This document shows, one piece after another, positions 55,834 to 64,000 of a stretch of 64,000 bases of DNA. Source of the DNA: Caproicibacter fermentans. GTDB lineage: Bacteria > Bacillota > Clostridia > Oscillospirales > Acutalibacteraceae. The DNA is taken from NCBI RefSeq assembly GCF_009746625.1, contig NZ_VWXL01000108.1, forward strand, positions 1 through 64,000, given 5' to 3'. The notes beneath the pieces are model-generated. The model was not told the origin of the DNA and ran no database searches. It saw only the letters and a list, made by a program, of their open reading frames with translations. Both the position numbers and the translations under genes were made by a program. Position 1 is the first letter of the stretch, and every line of letters starts with the position of its first letter.

Positions 55834-56463
55834 TCAGCAGCAAGGGTAAACGCTTCCGCCAAAGCAGTTACAGCAGAGGTTTGCAAGGCACAGCGACGTG
55901 CACAGATCGCAGCCGCCAACCCCTCCGTACTGCGGAACATTGGGATTGTATCCGCCGAACATGCCGTTTCGCTGATTCGTTACCTGGTTAAAAGCGGCAC
56001 GGTACTCCGCATTGGAAGGATCCATCCGGCAGGCGTTTGCAAAATCGTTATAGGCTTCATCCAGCCATCCGCGTCTGTAAAGAACAGTGCCCTTCAAAAA
56101 GAACCATTCGGCGTTCCGGTTTTCCAGCGGAACGCCGTCCAGAATCTGTTCGGCATCCGCAATCCTTTCGGAATTAATCAGGTTGCGTACATCATAAAAC
56201 CCCGTGCTCCGGCCTGAATAGCCTTCGGTTCCGGAATACCCCGCATACCCGCTTTGACCGCCGTTTTTCCGCTGCCTGCGTTCTTTGATAATCTGGTCGT
56301 ACGCCTCGTTGACTTCTTTCATTTTTTCTCCGGCAAGATCGGCCAGCGGACTGTCCGCGTAATTATCCGGATGATATTTCTTCGCAAGTTCCCGGTAAGC
56401 GCTTTTTATTTCGTCATCCGTTGCGTTCGGCGATACTCCAAGAACTCTGTAAGGATCAGACAT
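55834..56463 (-). CDS. DnaJ-domain protein with Cys-rich tail
   Basis: A 209-residue protein. A J domain covers residues 1-70 ([30 protein letters not shown] with the essential HPD). A Gly/Tyr/Ser-rich linker follows, then a TPR-like segment ([19 protein letters not shown]), then a tail with eight Cys, including [19 protein letters not shown]. The tail resembles metal- or cluster-binding Cys clusters, not the zinc domain of true DnaJ. It overlaps the upstream DUF5685 gene by 8 bases, so they act together. Not the housekeeping DnaJ. Confidence 0.82.
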   Translation of the reverse strand: MSDPYRVLGVSPNATDDEIKSAYRELAKKYHPDNYADSPLADLAGEKMKEVNEAYDQIIKERRQRKNGGQSGYAGYSGTEGYSGRSTGFYDVRNLINSERIADAEQILDGVPLENRNAEWFFLKGTVLYRRGWLDEAYNDFANACRMDPSNAEYRAAFNQVTNQRNGMFGGYNPNVPQYGGVGGCDLCTSLCLANLCCNCFGGSVYPCC

Positions 56464-57358
56464 TCGTTTTCTCCTTTTTAAACAACAGTTCCTTCTGCAT
56501 CTGCGGCAGGCCCAGAAAAACGACATTCCGGACAATAGAACCCATTGAATTCATTTCCATCAAATTATAAGCCGCGCCAAGCTGCGAAAGCGTTTGGTTT
56601 AAAACCTCGTTTGCATAAGCCCTCGCTTTTCGGATATCCTCGGGATCGCTTTCGCCGTTCAGATGGAACCGGATCGCAAGTGGATTAAACGCGCCTTCTT
56701 TTAGATCGTCGCTCAGGTCGTCCGCCGCGTCAATAAAATAAATCCAGCGGCCAATATAATAGCCAAACCGATTCAAAACGCGCGATTTTGGCGTGGACGG
56801 ATCTTCCCCCGAAGAGAACTCCATAATGCGCTCCATCATCCGTGCCGTCGGTTCCGCACAGGAATCCAGTCCGGGCGAATCCCTATGTTCAATCTCACGC
56901 TGCCGGTCCATCGCCTCCGATATAATTTCACCTAGTCCCGGATAATCGGCTGCCGCCTTGCGATAGGCATGTCTGACAATCGGCAGAACAAAAACGCGCA
57001 GATACTTTTTGAAACCTTTCGAATCAAAAATATCGTCTTTCAGCTTATGATACAATAATATCATCGTAAGAGCGGAAGCCTGTTCAAATTCCAGCCCCGC
57101 TTTTTCGCAGAATGCGCATTGCTTGAGCGGGTTAACCACACATCTTCCCTTTTCTAGTTTGGGAATCGGTTCTGAAGAAGCCGAAATCAGAACGAGCGCG
57201 TAAAAAGTACAGTCATAATTCAATGCAAGCCTTGCAGCAATCCCGTATTTTTTACCGAGAATCTTGCAAAGCGAGCAGTAAATTCCGTTATACGCTTCAA
57301 GTTCCCGTACAAGAAGTTCCGATTTCTGAGGTTTCACATAGCCAAACAAAAAGATCAT
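56456..57358 (-). CDS. DUF5685 family protein
   Basis: A 300-residue protein. It opens with a hydrophobic stretch, then has [12 protein letters not shown] near residue 30 and CAFCEKAG near 85, a four-Cys pattern, with [11 protein letters not shown] in between, and a long helical C-terminal part with acidic [13 protein letters not shown] (near residue 220), which is reminiscent of prenyl-synthase-like Asp-rich loops. Known only as a DUF found next to DnaJ-like genes in Clostridia. Function unknown. Start at ATG of MIFLFGYVK, six bases after AGGA. Confidence 0.78.
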   Translation of the reverse strand: MIFLFGYVKPQKSELLVRELEAYNGIYCSLCKILGKKYGIAARLALNYDCTFYALVLISASSEPIPKLEKGRCVVNPLKQCAFCEKAGLEFEQASALTMILLYHKLKDDIFDSKGFKKYLRVFVLPIVRHAYRKAAADYPGLGEIISEAMDRQREIEHRDSPGLDSCAEPTARMMERIMEFSSGEDPSTPKSRVLNRFGYYIGRWIYFIDAADDLSDDLKEGAFNPLAIRFHLNGESDPEDIRKARAYANEVLNQTLSQLGAAYNLMEMNSMGSIVRNVVFLGLPQMQKELLFKKEKTNV

Positions 57359-57504
57359 CCTTATTCCTATTGAGATCGCCACAAGTTCAATCTTATTTTA
57401 CTCTACCCCGCACCGACATTTAATTAACAATGTGTAAATTTTATTGGGATGCATCGGAATATCCCTTTGTCCCGCGGTCCAGAATGATATTACCGGAAAA
57501 AGCA

Positions 57505-57532
57505 TTGTTTTTTTTTAAATGGCATCGTATAA
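57505..57532 (+). promoter_or_regulatory. Candidate promoter of the 78-residue gene
   Basis: TTGTTT at 57505-57510, 16 bases, TATAAT at 57527-57532. The -35 is weak, the -10 perfect. Confidence 0.55.
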
Positions 57533-57566
57533 TGAAATAAAGTAATAAGGACAGGAGGTATAAAAT

Positions 57567-57803
57567 ATGAAATTATATGATATCGACGTGATTAAATTAA
57601 TTGAATTGCTGGACCAGTCAAAAGGAAATGTTTATCTGGTAACGGATGATGGAAACAAACTGAATCTGAAAAGCAAGCTATGTCAACTGTACGGCGTGCG
57701 TGCTTTGCTTGAAAAAACGAAAAACTCGACTGTATCGGCGGAATTAAGTGTAGAAAACCCAGAAGACGAGTTGATGTTTATAAACTATATGATGAGTAAA
57801 TAA
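57567..57803 (+). CDS. Conserved small Clostridia protein
   Basis: A 78-residue protein beginning MKLYDIDVIKLIELLDQ and containing GNVYLVTDDGNKLNLKSKL. Similar proteins in Clostridia are sometimes labelled polyA polymerase without basis. No membrane segment, two or three helices and a small beta region are likely. It has an excellent ribosome site (AGGAGGT), its own promoter and a terminator, so it is a stand-alone gene. Function unknown. Confidence 0.75.
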   Translation: MKLYDIDVIKLIELLDQSKGNVYLVTDDGNKLNLKSKLCQLYGVRALLEKTKNSTVSAELSVENPEDELMFINYMMSK

Positions 57804-57814
57804 AATGAATTTTG

Positions 57815-57848
57815 AACGCCGCTGTATGATTGCAGCGGCGTTTTTTTA
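57815..57848 (+). terminator. Terminator after the 78-residue gene
   Basis: AACGCCGCTG pairs with CAGCGGCGTT around an 8-base loop, then seven T residues. Confidence 0.88.
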
Positions 57849-57858
57849 TCCCTTCAAC

Positions 57859-58884
57859 TTAGTAAGCCGCGCTCAGCGGATTCAGAATTCCATAAGATTT
57901 ATTTTCAATATCGTCAATAAAGCGAATTGCCTTTCCGGCGCCCACCGCCACGCAATTCTGAGGATCGCCGGCAATATGCACCGGCATTTTTGTCTTTTTG
58001 GAAATCAGACTGTCGAAACCAAACAGCTGAGCGGAACCGCCCGTTAAAATCATCCCGTCGGAATAGACATCCCCGACCAATTCCGGAGGGGTCTTTTCCA
58101 GCATTTCCTGAATGACGCGGATCACCTGCATGACACTGTCGATCAAAGCCTCCAGAATTTCGTCACTCGTAATGTCCGCCCACTGCGGCAGTCCGGTCAT
58201 CGCGTTGCGGCCCTTCACCCGAAATGTTGAAACATCTTTTCTGGGATAAACGCACCCGATCGCCAGCTTGGCGTTTTCAGCCATGCGCCGCCCGATAATC
58301 AGGTTGTATTTTCTCCTGATGTATTTGATAATCGCTTCATTGAAAGCATTGCCGGCCACTTTGACAGAGCGGGATATCGCAATACCGCTGAGTGAAAGCA
58401 CCGCCATATCCGTTGTTCCGCCGCCGATGTCAACAACAAGGGTTCCGTGAGGCTCTGAAATGTCCACTCCCGCCCCCAGCGCCGCGGCCACTGGCTCTTC
58501 GATCAGACAGATTTTTCTCACGCCGGAAGAACTGATTGCATCGACAACCGCTCGCTTTTCCACTTCCGTTATTTTACAGGGGACGCTGACCACGACGCGC
58601 GGCATTACAACGCGGCTCTGATTAATCTTCTTTAAGTATGTCCCGATCAGGTATTGGGCCAGGTCAAAATTGGAAATCACCCCCCCCTCCAGCGGCAGGC
58701 AGACATTAATTTTATCGGAAGTCCGCCCAATCATCGTGTAGGCTTCTTTTCCGGTCGCGACAACCTCACCCGTTTCAACATTAACCGCCGCAGCGGAAGG
58801 CTCGTTCAGAATAATTCCTTTACCATCAAGATAGATTTTTGTCGTAGACGTACCAAGGTCTATCGCAAGGTCGGTTCCCAGCAC
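57859..58884 (-). CDS. mreB: Rod-shape-determining protein MreB/Mbl
   Basis: A 341-residue actin homologue. DLAIDLGTSTTKIYLDGKG is phosphate-1, VVDIGGGTTDMAVLSL phosphate-2, and DGMILTGGSAQLFGFD the adenosine motif. Because no mreC/mreD follows, it is probably an additional Mbl/MreBH-type copy rather than the main mreBCD operon. It guides lateral-wall synthesis. Confidence 0.93.
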   Translation of the reverse strand: MLGTDLAIDLGTSTTKIYLDGKGIILNEPSAAAVNVETGEVVATGKEAYTMIGRTSDKINVCLPLEGGVISNFDLAQYLIGTYLKKINQSRVVMPRVVVSVPCKITEVEKRAVVDAISSSGVRKICLIEEPVAAALGAGVDISEPHGTLVVDIGGGTTDMAVLSLSGIAISRSVKVAGNAFNEAIIKYIRRKYNLIIGRRMAENAKLAIGCVYPRKDVSTFRVKGRNAMTGLPQWADITSDEILEALIDSVMQVIRVIQEMLEKTPPELVGDVYSDGMILTGGSAQLFGFDSLISKKTKMPVHIAGDPQNCVAVGAGKAIRFIDDIENKSYGILNPLSAAY

Positions 58885-58973
58885 AAAATCACATCCATTT
58901 CTTATAAAAACACATTCGGAAGCAAATGCGGACTAAATTCACCCGCTTATTATAAAATAAAATACGTTCAATT

Positions 58974-59648
58974 TCAACAAGGCGTCCTTTCAACCTGCGC
59001 GATTGCGGCACACGAAACGGCTTTGGCTCCGTTTTCGAGAAGGACCCTGGCACATTCGCAAAGGGTAAAGCCTGTTGTTACAATATCGTCTATCAACAAT
59101 ACGCTTTCCCCGGCGGCCAAATCTTTGTCGGCTCGGTAAATTCCCTTGACATTTTTCATTCGCTCCGTGCGCGGAAGCAGATGCTGCTCCGGATTATCGC
59201 GAATTTTCTCAAGGCATTCCCGATAGGGAAGATTCAGCTTTTCAGCGATTTTTCTTGCAATCAACTCCGACTGATTATATCCGCGGCCTTTTTTTCTTTC
59301 GTGGGAAATCGGTACCGCCGTTACTACATCAAAGGAAGACGCGTTCATTCGGTTCCCGATCAATTCAGAAAGCTGATCCGCATAAAATTCCGCGTTGCTT
59401 TTTTCTCCGTAAAACTTAAATCTTATGATCGAATCACGAACCTGATCCTCGTAGGAGTAGAGGACGGCACATGGAATATTCTGTCCGCTGTCGGGAAGAT
59501 TCATGCAGCGCACTGCGCTGACAGGCTTGATTGCGCAGACGCAGCCCTGACAAATTTTTGTTCCCGGCGCAACGATCTTGTCGCAGAAAATGCAATGCGG
59601 CGGAAAGATCAATTCCAGACAGAATAAAATTATTTTTTTAAACTTCAT
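58974..59648 (-). CDS. comF: ComF family protein
   Basis: A 224-residue protein with an N-terminal double zinc finger (PPHCIFCD, KICQGCVCA) and a phosphoribosyltransferase domain with GYNQSELIARKIA and VLLIDDIVTTGFTLCECARV. It is required for DNA uptake in competent bacteria. It overlaps recD2 by 11 bases. Confidence 0.92.
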   Translation of the reverse strand: MKFKKIILFCLELIFPPHCIFCDKIVAPGTKICQGCVCAIKPVSAVRCMNLPDSGQNIPCAVLYSYEDQVRDSIIRFKFYGEKSNAEFYADQLSELIGNRMNASSFDVVTAVPISHERKKGRGYNQSELIARKIAEKLNLPYRECLEKIRDNPEQHLLPRTERMKNVKGIYRADKDLAAGESVLLIDDIVTTGFTLCECARVLLENGAKAVSCAAIAQVERTPC

Positions 59649-61854
59649 CCTCCCCGCCCCCGGTTAAAAGATAGGCCAGTCCCGTGTACCGTCTGGTCTT
59701 GCGATTGTTTTCAACCATAGAACGAACCGTTTCAGGAGTGCCGACAAGGATCAGCAGGGACTTAGCCCGGGTCACCGCAGTATAGAGCAGATTTCTGTAA
59801 GCAAGCTGAGGCGCACCCCGGTACATCGGCATGACTACCGCGGGAAATTCATTGCCCTGGCTTTTATGTACCGTCATCGCATAGGCAAGTTCCAGTTCCG
59901 CCGCAGTCTCGGTCTCGTAAGAGACAATTCGATCGTCCATGCGAACCGTGATCACAGAAGCTCGGCGATCTATCGACTGAATGATACCAAGGTCGCCGTT
60001 AAATACGCCCTCTCCTACCGAACCGTCCAAGCGGTTCCACGGCAGATTGTAATCGTTGCGAACCTGCATGACTTTGTCGCCCTCGCGGAAAAGCGAGCCG
60101 TTTACCCGGATTTCCGTCTTTCGGCCGTCCGGTGGATTGATTGCCTGTTGAAGTTTTTTATTCAATTCCGTTGTTCCAAGCTCTCCTTTTCGTGACGGCG
60201 AAAGAACCTGTATCTCTGTCAGGGAAGAAAAACCGTAGCTTTCCGGAAGCCGGCGGTTGCATAAATCAACAATGGTTGCGCCGATATTTGCCGGAACAGT
60301 GCATTTTAAAAAGAAAAAGTCTTCATTTCTGATGTCAAGTTCCGGCATTTCCCCGGAAACAATCCGGTGAGCGTTTCTTACAATCAGGCTCTGCATGGAT
60401 TGCCGGAAAACCTGCCGAAGCTGCACAACGGGCAGAAGCCCGGAAGCGATCAGATCTCCGATCACATTCCCCGGCCCGACGGAAGGAAGCTGGTCGCTGT
60501 CGCCAACAAGGATCAGCCTGCGTCCAAGCGGAAGCGCCCTTAAAAAAGCTTCAAAAAGGGCGGTGTCAACCATGGATAATTCGTCAATTACGAGCGCATC
60601 GCACTCAAGCAAATTTTTTTCATTCCGGGCAAATACGGGCCTGTCCTCTTCGTCCCACTCCACCTGTAAAAGCCGATGAATGGTTTTTGCCTCCCTGCCT
60701 GTCAGCTCCGACATCCGTTTCGCCGCCCTGCCGGTCGGCGCCGCAAGCAAAACCTTTTCACCGCTGCGCTCCAGCAGGCGGATGATCGCGTTCAGCGTCG
60801 TTGTTTTTCCGGTACCCGGGCCGCCGGTCAGAATCAAAATTCCTTTGGACAAAGCCTCCCGCACAGCCTGCTTCTGCCCTTCGGCGTACTGAATTCCGAA
60901 TTCCCTTTCAACCTCCGCAAGCCTGTCGTCAACTCCCGTAACCGACGGAGCCGGAAAGCGGAGCAGCATTTTGATCCGTTCCGCGGAATAAACCTCAGAG
61001 CGATAAAGACCGGGAAGAAAAACAAATTCCCTGTCTCGAAAAGTACAGGCGACAACGGATGTATCCGCTTTTAAATCCTCAAGGACGTCGCGGGTCAGGC
61101 TCTGTTCCACTCCCAGCAGGCGGGCCGCGGCCGAGGTCAGCTTGTCCGCAGGCAAACAGGTATGTCCGTTTCCCATATTGTGCTTGATCACGTGAAGGAT
61201 TCCCGCGCGAACGCGGCAGATGTCGTCCTGCGGGCGTTCCAGCGACGCGGCAATCCGGTCGGCCCGGTCGAATCCGATGCTCACGCCGTCCTCGCAGAGA
61301 CAGTATGGATTTTCTCTGACGCGGTCTACTGACTGCGCGCCGTAATATTTCCAGACGCGCACGGCCTCCTCGGGAGAAATCCCATATCCGCCAAGCTGTA
61401 CCATCATCTGCCTGATTCCGCCGAGCCTTTTTACCTCTTCGCAGATTTTTTCCGCCTTTGGCTTCGTAATGCCCCGAACGGAGCAAAGGCGTTCCGGCTC
61501 GTTTTCCATGACCTCCAGCGCAGTGCCGCCAAAAAGCTCCACTATTTTTTTCGCCGTAGACGGTCCGACCCCCTTTACGGCGCCGGAGGAGAGATATTTC
61601 AGCATGGCCGCTTCATTGGCCGGTTTGGAACGCTCAAACGCCTCCACATGGAACTGCTCCCCATAATTCTGGCTGGTGATCCAGTTTCCAACGACATGCA
61701 ATTCCTCGCCGGCACCGACAAACGGCAAATTCCCCACCGCCGTAACCAGTTCTTCGCCGTTATTGATTTCAATAACGGCATATCCGTTTTTTTCGTTTCG
61801 AAAAATAATCTGTTCCACCGTTCCGGTCATTTCCAGAAGTCCTGTTTCCGCCAT
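59638..61854 (-). CDS. recD2: ATP-dependent RecD2-type DNA helicase
   Basis: A 738-residue SF1B helicase. An OB-like N-terminal domain and HhH region (MLKYLSSGAVKGVGPSTAKK) precede the helicase core with Walker A LTGGPGTGKTTTLNAI, LVGDSDQLPSVGPGN (motif III) and YAMTVHKSQGNEFPAVV (motif V-VI). It acts in DNA repair and fork stability in Firmicutes lacking RecBC. The ATG of MAETGLLEMT follows GAGGG by six bases. Confidence 0.95.
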   Translation of the reverse strand: MAETGLLEMTGTVEQIIFRNEKNGYAVIEINNGEELVTAVGNLPFVGAGEELHVVGNWITSQNYGEQFHVEAFERSKPANEAAMLKYLSSGAVKGVGPSTAKKIVELFGGTALEVMENEPERLCSVRGITKPKAEKICEEVKRLGGIRQMMVQLGGYGISPEEAVRVWKYYGAQSVDRVRENPYCLCEDGVSIGFDRADRIAASLERPQDDICRVRAGILHVIKHNMGNGHTCLPADKLTSAAARLLGVEQSLTRDVLEDLKADTSVVACTFRDREFVFLPGLYRSEVYSAERIKMLLRFPAPSVTGVDDRLAEVEREFGIQYAEGQKQAVREALSKGILILTGGPGTGKTTTLNAIIRLLERSGEKVLLAAPTGRAAKRMSELTGREAKTIHRLLQVEWDEEDRPVFARNEKNLLECDALVIDELSMVDTALFEAFLRALPLGRRLILVGDSDQLPSVGPGNVIGDLIASGLLPVVQLRQVFRQSMQSLIVRNAHRIVSGEMPELDIRNEDFFFLKCTVPANIGATIVDLCNRRLPESYGFSSLTEIQVLSPSRKGELGTTELNKKLQQAINPPDGRKTEIRVNGSLFREGDKVMQVRNDYNLPWNRLDGSVGEGVFNGDLGIIQSIDRRASVITVRMDDRIVSYETETAAELELAYAMTVHKSQGNEFPAVVMPMYRGAPQLAYRNLLYTAVTRAKSLLILVGTPETVRSMVENNRKTRRYTGLAYLLTGGGEDEV

Positions 61855-61919
61855 CCAGTTCCCTCTTGTTCGCGTTGTAATATCTCTAGTATAAACGATC
61901 CGATATGTATTTGCAAATA

Positions 61920-62255
61920 TTAACGGCAAAGGATCTTTTGTACTTCATCCGGCCGGCAGAGCCGGATTTCCGGCAGTTCGTAGCAAGCGATTTCACAGAT
62001 TCGTCTGGTCTCTTCGTCCATACCACAATCGACGACCAGAAGCTGCGCTGCACTGTCCGGAAACCATTTAATCCGCTCGCAGGCACTTCTTAAAACCAAT
62101 TCCGCTTCTTCGTCATGCCCGGTCATGGAAACGATCAGAAAAAATCCACCCGGATTTTTTGTTTTCAGCAGCCAGAATAAAAACATCCGGAATGCTTCCA
62201 CAATTCCAAGAATGGCAAACAGCACAAAAACACTTTTGAAAATAATTTCAAACAT
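61920..62255 (-). CDS. Conserved small membrane protein
   Basis: A 111-residue protein with one N-terminal membrane segment (SVFVLFAILGIVEAFRM) and a cytosolic domain with SMTGHDEEAELVLRSA. No named family recognised; the soluble part looks like a small glycosyltransferase- or response-regulator-like fold fragment. Its ribosome site (GGGGTGG) lies in the 3' arm of the hairpin after metK. It precedes recD2 by 66 bases. Confidence 0.65.
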   Translation of the reverse strand: MFEIIFKSVFVLFAILGIVEAFRMFLFWLLKTKNPGGFFLIVSMTGHDEEAELVLRSACERIKWFPDSAAQLLVVDCGMDEETRRICEIACYELPEIRLCRPDEVQKILCR

Positions 62256-62263
62256 AAAAACCA

Positions 62264-62288
62264 CCCCAACACATTCTATGTGCCGGGG
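62264..62288 (-). terminator. Terminator-like hairpin that also covers a ribosome site
   Basis: On the minus strand CCCCGGCACA pairs with TGTGTTGGGG (two G-T pairs) around TAGAA, followed by TGG and TTTTT, then ATG. It overlaps the metK 3' region and the Shine-Dalgarno of the next gene. Confidence 0.6.
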
Positions 62289-62299
62289 CGGAATTTTGA

Positions 62300-63484
62300 T
62301 TATTTTTTCAATACGGCTTTCAGTGCATCCACACGATCGCATTTTTCCCAGGAAACGCCGAGGTCCTCCCGGCCCATATGGCCGTAATTGGAGACAGAGC
62401 GGAAAATGGGGCGCCGAAGGTCCAAATCCCGGATGATCGCGCCGGGTCTTAAATCAAATGTCTTTTCAACCGCATCGGAAAGTTCTTCTCCCGTGTAAGG
62501 TGAAGTTCCGAACGTGTCGACACGGACGGAGACAGGCCTGGCAACGCCGATCGCATAGGCGAGCTGCACCTCGCATTTTCTGGCTATTCCCGCCGCGACA
62601 AGGTTTTTGGCGATGTAGCGGGCGGCATAGGACGCGGAGCGATCGACCTTCGTCGGGTCTTTCCCTGAAAATGCGCCGCCGCCGTGACGGGCATATCCGC
62701 CGTAGGTGTCAACGATGATTTTTCTTCCGGTCAGCCCGCTGTCTCCGACCGGACCGCCGATTACAAACCTTCCGGTTGGATTGACATAATACTTTGTTTT
62801 TTCATCCAGCCACCGCTGTGGAACCACCGCCTGAATCACATGTTTCATTACATCGACGCGAATCTGTTCCAAGGTGACATCCGGGCTATGCTGGGCCGAA
62901 ACCACAACCGTGTCCACACGGACAGGTCTGTCTTCCTCGTATTCCACAGTAACCTGAGTTTTGCCATCCGGCCTCAGGTAAGGAATCAGTCCGGTTTTTC
63001 TCACTTCGCTCAGCCGCCTGGCCAGTTTATGGGCAAGTGAAATAGGAAGCGGCATCAGTTCGGGGGTTTCATCGCAGGCATAACCGAACATAAGCCCCTG
63101 GTCTCCGGCTCCAATCAGGTCGCTTTCATCCGTTGCGCCGTTTTTTGCTTCGTAGGAGCGGTCCACACCCATGGCGATGTCCGGCGACTGCACATCAATC
63201 GAAGTTAATACCCCGCAGGTGTTTCCGTCAAAACCGCAATCCGGGTTATTGTATCCGATATCCTTTACGACGTCCCTTGCAATGGAGGCAATATCCACGT
63301 AACAGTTTGTCGAGATTTCTCCCATTACATGAATGATTCCTGTCGTCGCCGTAACCTCACACGCAACGTGCGCCGCCGGGTCCTGGGCTATGATCGCGTC
63401 CAAAACGGCGTCCGCAATCTGGTCACACATTTTATCGGGGTGCCCTTCCGTTACGGATTCCGACGTAAAAAAATGCTTTGACAT
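62300..63484 (-). CDS. metK: S-adenosylmethionine synthetase
   Basis: A 394-residue Met[21 protein letters not shown] opens it; [16 protein letters not shown] and [17 protein letters not shown] are the two PROSITE-type signatures. It makes SAM from methionine and ATP. It is preceded by an S-box riboswitch and terminator. SAM used by queA, rlmH, scfB and others in the window comes from this reaction. Confidence 0.97.
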   Translation of the reverse strand: MSKHFFTSESVTEGHPDKMCDQIADAVLDAIIAQDPAAHVACEVTATTGIIHVMGEISTNCYVDIASIARDVVKDIGYNNPDCGFDGNTCGVLTSIDVQSPDIAMGVDRSYEAKNGATDESDLIGAGDQGLMFGYACDETPELMPLPISLAHKLARRLSEVRKTGLIPYLRPDGKTQVTVEYEEDRPVRVDTVVVSAQHSPDVTLEQIRVDVMKHVIQAVVPQRWLDEKTKYYVNPTGRFVIGGPVGDSGLTGRKIIVDTYGGYARHGGGAFSGKDPTKVDRSASYAARYIAKNLVAAGIARKCEVQLAYAIGVARPVSVRVDTFGTSPYTGEELSDAVEKTFDLRPGAIIRDLDLRRPIFRSVSNYGHMGREDLGVSWEKCDRVDALKAVLKK

Positions 63485-63534
63485 ATATTTGTTTCCTCCT
63501 GACTTTCCTCAGTTGGCCTTAGGCCATCCCTGAA

Positions 63535-63568
63535 AAATAAAAAAACACCGTCCGGAAAACCGGACGGT
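63535..63568 (-). terminator. Regulatory terminator of the SAM riboswitch
   Basis: On the minus strand ACCGTCCGG pairs with CCGGACGGT around TTTT, followed by GTTTTTTTA. It sits between the aptamer and metK. Confidence 0.88.
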
Positions 63569-63578
63569 ATTGATCCAC

Positions 63579-63676
63579 CTCATCTTTCGGCTTTCCCGCA
63601 GGATTTGGCACCTTGCTTTCTTAAAAGCAGGTTGTCGGACATCACAGGGCCTGTTCCCTCCGTCGCTCTTGATAAG
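63579..63676 (-). ncRNA. SAM-I riboswitch (S-box)
   Basis: The minus strand reads CTTATCAAGAGCGACGGAGG, later GGCCCTGTGATGTCCGACAA, CAAGGTGCCAAATCCTGC and GAAAGATGAG, the conserved S-box blocks; CTTATC pairs with GATGAG to close P1. It controls metK: SAM binding should favour the downstream terminator. Confidence 0.95.
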
Positions 63677-63766
63677 GACCTATTCATTTTTAATAAACAA
63701 ATTATAGCACAGGCCGCAGAAGTTGTAAAGCGTTAACCATAAATACCCGGCTCATCATATTCTATG

Positions 63767-64000
63767 TCATTTGCCTATCCTGTTGTGTAAAATGGGACTG
63801 ACTTTTTTATAAAGCAGCATGGTCAGGCAGGAAACGGTAACTCCTTTAAACAGGTTGAACGGCGCTACGGCCAACAGAATAAAGGTCGTAAGTCCCTGAA
63901 TCGATGGATTAACAGCGGAACCCATACTGATTAAAGCATTCATCGGCATATGAAAAGCAGCCGCATAAACAGGAAGGAGCACATAGGCGTTTATCAGGCT
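63767..64000 (-). CDS. ribU: ECF transporter S-component, RibU-like (partial, cut by window edge)
   Basis: The C-terminal ~77 residues of a riboflavin-type ECF S-component. LINAYVLLPVYAAAFHMPM, MGSAVNPSIQGLTTFILLA and APFNLFKGVTVSCLTMLLYK match the later helices of RibU. The frame is open to the window edge; the N-terminal part lies outside. The riboflavin assignment is likely but needs the rest of the sequence. Confidence 0.8.
   Translation of the reverse strand, partial: SLINAYVLLPVYAAAFHMPMNALISMGSAVNPSIQGLTTFILLAVAPFNLFKGVTVSCLTMLLYKKVSPILHNRIGK

Overview
The window comes from a spore-forming, anaerobic-type Firmicute of class Clostridia, most likely the Oscillospiraceae/Ruminococcaceae side. 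The evidence is a complete spoIIIAA-AH operon, spoIIM, yunB and cwlD homologues; a SCIFF ranthipeptide with its radical SAM maturase; a fused IspH-ribosomal protein S1; an L27 precursor with its Prp protease; and S-box and L-box riboswitches. Base composition is moderate. Shine-Dalgarno sites are strong, and several genes appear to start at TTG. Most of the sequence is a dense, ordinary chromosome. Accessory content is limited to a possible transposase tail at the left edge, a decayed GntR-type regulator and a few uncharacterised small genes.

Layout. 1-5.0 kb: IS remnant, a D-2-hydroxyacid dehydrogenase with a three-gene TRAP transporter (minus strand), and a broken FCD/GntR gene. 5.0-11.5 kb (plus): cwlD, radA, a MacA/MacB-like pair without an ATPase, a DUF6873-like gene, and a Xer-type recombinase behind a consensus promoter that carries a perfect palindrome. 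11.5-19.7 kb (minus): queA-tgt-yajC-TIGR04086-scfA-scfB, then proC, spoIIM, xerD and a DUF624 protein. 19.7-23.4 kb (plus): lysine riboswitch, asd-dapA-dapB and a free-standing tandem ACT protein. 23.4-33.0 kb (minus): rlmH-walJ, murA, a LysM/G5/M23 cell-wall enzyme, luxS with a phospholipase C-like gene, an amino-acid ABC transporter and an RluA-type pseudouridine synthase. 33.2 kb (plus): a 53-codon Asn/Gln-rich gene behind a sigma-G-like promoter. 33.4-46.8 kb (minus): yitT, mrnC, obgE, rpmA-prp-rplU, ispA-xseB-xseA-M22-nusB, spoIIIAA-AH, and an aldose epimerase-like gene. 46.9-57.4 kb (minus): ligA, yunB, ispH-rpsA, plsC, cmk, a BaiN-like flavoprotein, an RpiR regulator, a membrane protein, and a DnaJ/DUF5685 pair. 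57.6-64 kb: a conserved small protein (plus), then mreB, comF, recD2, a small membrane protein, metK under an S-box, and the end of a RibU-like ECF transporter (minus).

How it fits together. The window combines housekeeping (translation, DNA repair, isoprenoid and cell-wall precursors, lysine/DAP synthesis under lysine control, SAM synthesis under SAM control) with sporulation modules. Three operons (TRAP, amino-acid ABC, SCIFF) place a hairpin directly after the gene whose product is needed in excess. The least explained items are the sigma-G-like Asn/Gln-rich small gene at 33.2 kb, the palindromic operator at 10.4 kb, the free-standing aspartokinase-type ACT protein at 22.9 kb, and the Cys-rich DnaJ/DUF5685 pair at 55.8-57.4 kb.
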